Below, piece by piece: positions 7,214 to 11,260 of a DNA stretch of 11,260 nt. The notes beneath the pieces are model-generated. The model made no database searches. It was not told the origin of the DNA and saw only the letters and a list, made by a program, of their open reading frames with translations. This DNA comes from CAZMUQ01 sp964569845 (lineage in GTDB: Archaea > Thermoproteota > Bathyarchaeia > Hecatellales > Hecatellaceae), in contig CAZMUQ010000033.1 in assembly GCA_964569845.1 (NCBI GenBank), positions 1 to 11,260 of the forward strand. Direction: 5' to 3'. Made by a program: the position numbers and the translations under genes. Positions within the stretch are counted from its first letter, which is position 1, and every line of letters begins with the position of its first letter.

Positions 7214-7240
7214 AACTTTACCTAACTTTTAAACTCCAAT

Positions 7241-7260
7241 TATATTTTTTGGTTTAAACA
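7241..7260 (-). promoter_or_regulatory. Candidate promoter of the thiolase-DUF35 operon
   Basis: In the 63-nt gap downstream of the mutase small subunit, the minus strand has TGTTTAAACC followed by AAAAAATATA. The first, centred near 7255, would give a leader of about 15 nt that includes the AGGT ribosome site. The second would give a nearly leaderless mRNA. Which one is used cannot be decided from sequence. Confidence 0.35.
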
Positions 7261-7276
7261 TATTTTTAAGAAAAAA
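7261..7276 (-). terminator. Possible T-run terminator after the mutase operon
   Basis: Immediately after the small-subunit TAA the minus strand reads TTTTTTCTTAAAAATA. Archaeal termination often needs only a run of T, so the mutase transcript could end here, before the thiolase promoter. No hairpin is seen. Confidence 0.3.
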
Positions 7277-7696
7277 TTAACAATCTTCCTGCTTCTTTTT
7301 AACATTCTCCATTATACATTTAACTATTGATTCTATGCTTGAACCTGGAAGAAAAACTTCAGTTACTCCACATTCCCTTTTTAAATATTCAACATCTTCA
7401 AGAGGTATAGTTCCACCTACAAGAAGAATAATATCCTTCCCACCTTTCTCATCAAGAAACCTTCTAACTTTAGGTACAAGAACATCATGTGCACCTGAAA
7501 GAATGCTAAGCCCAACTACATCAACATCCTCCTGGATAGCTATATCAGCTATTTCTTCAGGAGAATTCCATAAACCAGCATAAATAACCTCCATTCCAGC
7601 TTCAGCTAAACCTCTAGCAACAACTTTAGCTCCACGGTCATGCCCATCAAGACCAGGCTTAGCAATTAAAACTCTAATCTTCTTACCGCTAGGCAA
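7277..7696 (-). CDS. B12-binding small subunit of acyl-CoA mutase
   Basis: This 139-residue cobalamin-binding domain is the separate small subunit of a split methylmalonyl-/isobutyryl-CoA mutase, close to the roughly 136 residues of Streptomyces IcmB. It has the base-off/His-on signature DGHDRG (17-22), in which His19 binds cobalt from below, SIL (64-66) in the SxL motif, and GG (94-95), the three contacts of the Rossmann-like B12 fold. The start is TTG at 7696, 12 nt after the large-subunit stop, preceded by a G-run (GGGGG) at ribosome-site distance; no ATG is suitably placed. Co-transcription with the large subunit is nearly certain, and the two should assemble around adenosylcobalamin. A stand-alone B12 carrier is unlikely given the match to the mutase domain and its position. 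Confidence 0.93.
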   Translation of the reverse strand: MPSGKKIRVLIAKPGLDGHDRGAKVVARGLAEAGMEVIYAGLWNSPEEIADIAIQEDVDVVGLSILSGAHDVLVPKVRRFLDEKGGKDIILLVGGTIPLEDVEYLKRECGVTEVFLPGSSIESIVKCIMENVKKKQEDC

Positions 7697-7708
7697 AAAA
7701 TAAACCCC

Positions 7709-9373
7709 CTAAAAAATAGGTTGCTCCTTATATCTTCCAAAAACATCTTCAAAGGTTTGCATAATTTCACCTAAAGTTGCATGAGCTTTAACAGCCTCCA
7801 TAACTATAGGGAAAACTTCACCTCTATCTTCAGCAGCTTTTCTAAGTCTGTTAAGTATATCCTTAACTTTAAGATTGTTACGGCTACTTCTAACCTTTGC
7901 AAGAAACTCTCTTCTTCTTTTTTCAAGGTCTAATGGAACCTTTAACGGTTGAAAATCATATTTTAATTCTTCAGGTTGGAAGCAATTTACACCAACAACC
8001 TCAATTTCTCCCGCTTCAAGCTTTCTTCTATAATCATTTGCAGATTTTGCAATTTCACGCAGATAATACCCGTTTTCAATACACTTTAAAACTCCACCTT
8101 GCTTTTCTATACGCTCAATTTCCTCCCAAGCTAAAGCTTCAATTTCACTTGTAAGTTTTTCAACAAAATAGGAGCCTCCAAGAGGGTCAACAGTATTACA
8201 TACTCCAGTTTCATGGGCTATAACACGTTGAGTTAATGTTGCAATTTTTGCAGCTTCATCTGTTGGAAGACAAACAGCTTCATCATAAGAATTTGTATGT
8301 AAAGATTGTGTTCCACCTAGGACAGCTGCTAATGCTTCAATAGCTGTTCTAGCAATATTTAACTCTGGATACTGGTAAGTTAAAGACTGCCCTGCAGTTT
8401 GAGTATGAAATCTAAGCATCATAGACCTTGGATTTTTAGCTCCAAACCTTTCCCTCATAATTTTAGCCCACATACGTCTTGCAGCTCTAAACTTCGCTAT
8501 TTCCTCAAAAAAATCTATGTGGCAGCAGAAGAAGAAGGATAATCTTGGAGCAAAGCTATCAACATCTAACCCAAAATAATCAATAGTTTTTTCAACGTAG
8601 GTTATACCATCAGCTAATGTCCATGCAAGCTCCTGAACAGCTGTTGCACCAGCCTCCCTTATATGGTAACCGCTGATGCTTACAGGATGCCATAAAGGTG
8701 CTTTTTCAGCGCAAAACCTAATTATCTCACAATTAAGCCAAAGAGATGGTTCAGGAGGAAATCTGTAAGATTTTTGTGCAATAAATTCTTTAAGCATATC
8801 ATTCTGAGTTGTACCTCCAACACGAGTTAAAGGTATTCCATGCTTTTCTGCTAAAGCAAAATACATTGAAAGTATACATATTGCTGGAGCATTTATGGTG
8901 AAAGATGTTGTAACCTTATCTATGGGGATACCGTTAAACAAAACTTCCATATCAGGGAGGCATGAAACAGCAACACCACATCTACCAACCTCACCCTCAG
9001 CTTTAGGATCATCAGAATCATATCCTTCAATTGTTGGAAAATCAAAAGCCGTACTTAAGCCGGTTTCACCATGCTTAATAAGCTCCTTCCATCTTCTATT
9101 AGTTTCCTCAGCACCACCATAACCTGAAAACATCCTAATAGTCCAAAGTCTACCACGATACATCGTAGGATAAACTCCCCTTGTAAACGGGTATTGGCCT
9201 GGCTCTCCTAAAAACTCCTCATAACTTAAATTTTTAACATCTTCAGGTGTATAGATACGCTTAACAGTTATACCTGAAAGAGTTTTAAACTCACTTTTAC
9301 GCTCTAACCCTTTTTTTGCCCGTTCTCTAGCCTCTTTTTCCTCCTCTATTACGGATCTTTCATCAACACTCAT
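7709..9373 (-). CDS. B12-dependent acyl-CoA mutase large subunit, isobutyryl-CoA mutase-like
   Basis: This 554-residue catalytic TIM-barrel subunit rearranges acyl-CoA carbon skeletons by an adenosylcobalamin radical mechanism. Family blocks are YPFTRGVYPTMY (61-72), LWTIR (76-80), SISGYHIREAGA (232-243, with Tyr236 and His237), FFEEIAKFRAARR (288-300) and GGTQSLHTNSYDE (353-365). Aligned without gaps to Propionibacterium methylmalonyl-CoA mutase (offset 7), Tyr89 becomes Phe82 and Arg207, which holds the substrate carboxylate, becomes Gln200; Ala116 is kept as Ala109. Phe plus Gln is the isobutyryl-CoA mutase pattern, while 2-hydroxyisobutyryl-CoA mutase has Ile, Gln and Asp. The C-terminus ends with the linker FEDVFGRYKEQ before where a fused B12 domain would start. 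The ATG at 9373 has GAGAGGT 7 nt upstream. Automatic annotation would likely say methylmalonyl-CoA mutase; I favour a non-carboxylated substrate. Confidence 0.9.
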   Translation of the reverse strand: MSVDERSVIEEEKEARERAKKGLERKSEFKTLSGITVKRIYTPEDVKNLSYEEFLGEPGQYPFTRGVYPTMYRGRLWTIRMFSGYGGAEETNRRWKELIKHGETGLSTAFDFPTIEGYDSDDPKAEGEVGRCGVAVSCLPDMEVLFNGIPIDKVTTSFTINAPAICILSMYFALAEKHGIPLTRVGGTTQNDMLKEFIAQKSYRFPPEPSLWLNCEIIRFCAEKAPLWHPVSISGYHIREAGATAVQELAWTLADGITYVEKTIDYFGLDVDSFAPRLSFFFCCHIDFFEEIAKFRAARRMWAKIMRERFGAKNPRSMMLRFHTQTAGQSLTYQYPELNIARTAIEALAAVLGGTQSLHTNSYDEAVCLPTDEAAKIATLTQRVIAHETGVCNTVDPLGGSYFVEKLTSEIEALAWEEIERIEKQGGVLKCIENGYYLREIAKSANDYRRKLEAGEIEVVGVNCFQPEELKYDFQPLKVPLDLEKRRREFLAKVRSSRNNLKVKDILNRLRKAAEDRGEVFPIVMEAVKAHATLGEIMQTFEDVFGRYKEQPIF

Positions 9374-9410
9374 AATTTAAACCTCTCATGCAACAGGAGA
9401 AACATGCTTT

Positions 9411-9420
9411 TACTTTAAAA
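9411..9420 (-). promoter_or_regulatory. Candidate TATA box for the mutase operon
   Basis: TTTTAAAGTA on the minus strand is centred about 42 nt upstream of the mutase ATG. It predicts transcription start near 9389 and a leader of roughly 16 nt containing GAGAGGT (9381-9387). Confidence 0.45.
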
Positions 9421-9435
9421 TATTTAACATGGAGT

Positions 9436-9445
9436 AAAATTTAAA
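9436..9445 (+). promoter_or_regulatory. Candidate TATA box for meaB
   Basis: AAAATTTAAA lies about 50 nt upstream of the meaB ATG in the 119-nt divergent gap. It predicts transcription start near 9467 and a leader of about 25 nt carrying GGAG at 9484-9487. The gap therefore seems to hold two back-to-back promoters. Confidence 0.4.
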
Positions 9446-9492
9446 CACTTCCAACAAGCTCTTAGTATTTAAGTTTTAAGGTAGGAGATTTG

Positions 9493-10500
9493 ATGTCTAC
9501 ATTCAGCAGAACATTAAAGAATAACATCAATGAAGTTGTTAAGAAGGTTTTAGATGGTGATGTTAGAACAATTGCTAGACTTATAACTTTAATTGAGGAT
9601 GGTAGCTTTGAAATTGCGGATATTCTTGCAAAACTACATACGTATACTGGGAAAGCCCATATTATAGGGATAACAGGACCACCAGGAGTAGGTAAAAGCT
9701 GCCTTATTGATAAACTTATCAGAGAGTATAGGAAAAAAGGGTTAAGTGTTGGCGTTCTAGCTATTGATCCTACAAGCCCATTTACAGGAGGAGCCTTACT
9801 TGGTGACAGGATAAGAATGAAAGAACATTCAACGGATAGTGGTGTTTTTATTAGAAGTATGGGGAGTCGAGGATCACTTGGAGGATTATCTAAGGCTACC
9901 GGGTATGCTGTTAAGGTTCTTGATGCATCCGGAAAAGATATAGTAATTATTGAAACAGTTGGAGCTGGACAAACACAAGTTGATATTATAAAGTATGCTC
10001 ATACGGTTGTTCTTGTACTTATGCCTAAGATAGGCGATGAAATTCAAGCTATGAAAACTGGTATTTATGAAATTGGGGATATATTTGTTGTTAATAAAGC
10101 TGACCAAGAAAATGCTGACCAAGCTGTTAGGGAGATTGAAGAATTTGTTGAATATGAGTATGAAAGACTTAAGGAGAGAGGAGTTCATCCAATATGGAAA
10201 AAACCAGTTATTAAAACTGTTGCAGTTAAAGGTGAAGGGATAAATAAGCTTGTTGAAGAAATTGAGAAGCATAAAAACTTCCTTATAGAATCAAAGATAA
10301 TGGAAAAGCTTAAAATAGAAAAATCCAAGTCTGAAGTTTTGGAAGTTTTATCCCAGAAAATATATGAACATATTTTAAGGAAAACAGGTACAGATGAGGA
10401 GTTTAAGAGCATCCTACATAAGGTGGCATCAGGAGAAGTAGACCCATATTCAGCAGCAAACCTTCTACTAAAAAAGTTTATCTTAAATTGGGAAGCCTAA
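9493..10500 (+). CDS. meaB: MeaB-type GTPase, chaperone of B12-dependent mutase
   Basis: This 335-residue G3E-family GTPase of the MeaB/ArgK group binds methylmalonyl- or isobutyryl-CoA mutases, controls loading of adenosylcobalamin and helps release inactivated cofactor. It has an N-terminal helical arm (1-55), the Walker A loop GPPGVGKS (62-69), AIDPTSPFTGGALLGDRIRM (90-109), the switch ETVGAGQTQ (154-162), NKAD (201-204) for guanine recognition, and a helical C-terminal dimerisation arm. ATG 9493 is chosen over the TTG three nt earlier because GGAG lies 5 nt upstream of the ATG. The gene diverges from the mutase operon, which supports the partnership. Older databases call this family lysine/arginine/ornithine transport kinase ArgK, which is misleading. 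Confidence 0.94.
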   Translation: MSTFSRTLKNNINEVVKKVLDGDVRTIARLITLIEDGSFEIADILAKLHTYTGKAHIIGITGPPGVGKSCLIDKLIREYRKKGLSVGVLAIDPTSPFTGGALLGDRIRMKEHSTDSGVFIRSMGSRGSLGGLSKATGYAVKVLDASGKDIVIIETVGAGQTQVDIIKYAHTVVLVLMPKIGDEIQAMKTGIYEIGDIFVVNKADQENADQAVREIEEFVEYEYERLKERGVHPIWKKPVIKTVAVKGEGINKLVEEIEKHKNFLIESKIMEKLKIEKSKSEVLEVLSQKIYEHILRKTGTDEEFKSILHKVASGEVDPYSAANLLLKKFILNWEA

Positions 10501-10535
10501 ACTTTAAGTTAAGCTAACCTTAAGTAAATTTAGTA

Positions 10536-11135
10536 ATGACCAGTAAAAAACCACGTACTACAATCTTAATCTTAGCTGCTACATTAATCTTATGCTTAAC
10601 CTTTACATTTTACTTAACATTAATTTTCACCAGCAAAGTTTCCCAAGTAAATCTTCAAATTTATTCTGGTGAACTTTTAAAAGAAGAAAATTTAACTTTA
10701 ACTAAAGTTAAAATTCTGAATGTACCATTCTTCTACCAGAAACCATGGTTTTGTTCAGAAGCTTCTGCAAGTATGGTTTTAGCATATTTTGGATACAATT
10801 TAACTCAAGATGAAATTAACAGTTTAGGTTACGATAAATTTGAAAATATGCTGCCTCTACTTTCAAATTACCTTGGAAAATGCTACTATACATCCTTAAG
10901 TATAAAAGAGCTTAAAGATGAAATTGATGATGGAAAACCTGTTATGATAAGAATAAGAATTAACAATTATTTACATACAATTGTTGTTGTAGGTTATGAT
11001 GAAAACTACCTATATGTGCATGACCCAGCTATAGGAGCATACCTTAAATGTAAACCTGAAAAACTCTTAGAAGTTTGGAAGCCCACAGGATTCAAAGCAA
11101 TAATTATAGTTGATAGTAAAGCCAAAGAAAGTTAG
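10536..11135 (+). CDS. Membrane-anchored C39-like papain-fold protein
   Basis: This 199-residue protein has a basic start (MTSKKPRTT) and one hydrophobic segment at about 9-32, with no clear signal-peptidase site, so it is probably anchored with its domain outside the cell. Residues 58-190 fit the C39-like peptidase family (PF13529): the start VPFFYQKPWFCSEASASMVL gives Gln68 (oxyanion hole) and Cys73 (nucleophile), HTIVVVGYD gives His147, and VHDP gives Asp163, so the catalytic set looks intact. Substrate is unknown; such proteins may be cysteine proteases, cell-surface amidases or binding domains. It lies 35 nt downstream of meaB on the same strand without an obvious ribosome site, so it is either read through or transcribed as a leaderless mRNA from the T/A-rich stretch near 10502-10512. 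No functional link to the mutase is apparent. Confidence 0.82.
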   Translation: MTSKKPRTTILILAATLILCLTFTFYLTLIFTSKVSQVNLQIYSGELLKEENLTLTKVKILNVPFFYQKPWFCSEASASMVLAYFGYNLTQDEINSLGYDKFENMLPLLSNYLGKCYYTSLSIKELKDEIDDGKPVMIRIRINNYLHTIVVVGYDENYLYVHDPAIGAYLKCKPEKLLEVWKPTGFKAIIIVDSKAKES

Positions 11136-11189
11136 GTGGAAAGTTTAGAAATTTTCAGAGCTTTGAACCCTCATCATCTTTACCATTTT

Positions 11190-11258
11190 TCAGAGTGTAG
11201 CGATCTCATCACTTATAAGCCTTTGAGCATCTAAGACTTTTAAGCTTAACGTTCCGTA
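11190..11258 (-). CDS. Possible 3' end of a minus-strand gene entering from the right edge
   Basis: One minus-strand frame is open from the right edge for 22 codons (YGTLSLKVLDAQRLISDEIATL) and ends in TGA at 11190-11192. The composition, a plausible amphipathic helix, would suit a protein C-terminus, and the stretch is less AT-rich than the other gaps. Twenty-two codons is too few to recognise a family, and a short open frame can occur by chance. The rest of the final 125 nt shows nothing recognisable. Confidence 0.25.
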   Translation of the reverse strand, partial: YGTLSLKVLDAQRLISDEIATL

Positions 11259-11260
11259 GA

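Noticed and set aside
7335..9122. Plus-strand open frames of 75-85 codons opposite the mutase subunits (7335-7583, 7897-8154, 8895-9122)
   Set aside because: They lie antisense to strongly conserved coding sequence, look low-complexity or unrelated to any family, and have no promoter or ribosome site.
9886..10412. Two minus-strand open frames opposite meaB
   Set aside because: They are Asn/Phe/Ser-rich products of reading an AT-rich gene backwards. meaB itself is unambiguous.
11136..11234. Plus-strand GTG frame of 32 codons directly after the C39-like gene
   Set aside because: It is short, His/Ser-rich, without family resemblance, and starts right at the previous stop with no convincing ribosome site.

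Overview
This AT-rich window is most likely from an archaeon. TATA-like boxes sit about 25-40 nt upstream of most start codons, one transcript looks leaderless, several genes start at TTG or GTG behind GGAG/AGGTG-type ribosome sites, the acyl-CoA mutase is split into separate large and small proteins, and BirA carries a DNA-binding domain. I cannot place the lineage; a Thermoproteota (TACK) archaeon is only a guess.

Layout, left to right. (1) 1-808, minus strand: a 43-residue ribbon-helix-helix-like protein overlaps the start of a TnpB gene that runs off the left edge. (2) 863-2437: bioY (biotin uptake) and birA (biotin ligase/repressor) are divergent. A palindrome resembling the known BirA box lies between them and reaches the birA start codon. 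(3) 2454-9373, all minus strand: acyl-CoA dehydrogenase with a C-terminal winged-helix extension, PaaK-like acyl-CoA ligase, DUF35 protein, thiolase-family protein, and the small and large subunits of a coenzyme B12-dependent acyl-CoA mutase. (4) 9493-10500, plus strand: meaB, the GTPase chaperone of such mutases. (5) 10536-11135, plus strand: a membrane-anchored C39-like papain-fold protein. The last 125 nt hold at most the 3' end of a minus-strand gene. No gene-free stretch exceeds 125 nt, and I see no rRNA, tRNA or CRISPR.

The central block reads as acyl-CoA catabolism: activate a carboxylic acid, rearrange its carbon skeleton with B12, desaturate it with a flavoprotein and cleave it with a thiolase. 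The mutase would usually be called methylmalonyl-CoA mutase, but the two residues that distinguish methylmalonyl-CoA mutase from isobutyryl-CoA mutase (Tyr89 and Arg207 in the Propionibacterium enzyme) are Phe82 and Gln200 here. That is the isobutyryl-CoA mutase pattern, so the substrate is probably an uncharged short or branched acyl-CoA. Hydratase, hydroxyacyl-CoA dehydrogenase and electron-transfer flavoprotein genes are not in the window. The biotin genes suggest import of biotin and its loading onto a carboxylase or decarboxylase encoded elsewhere.
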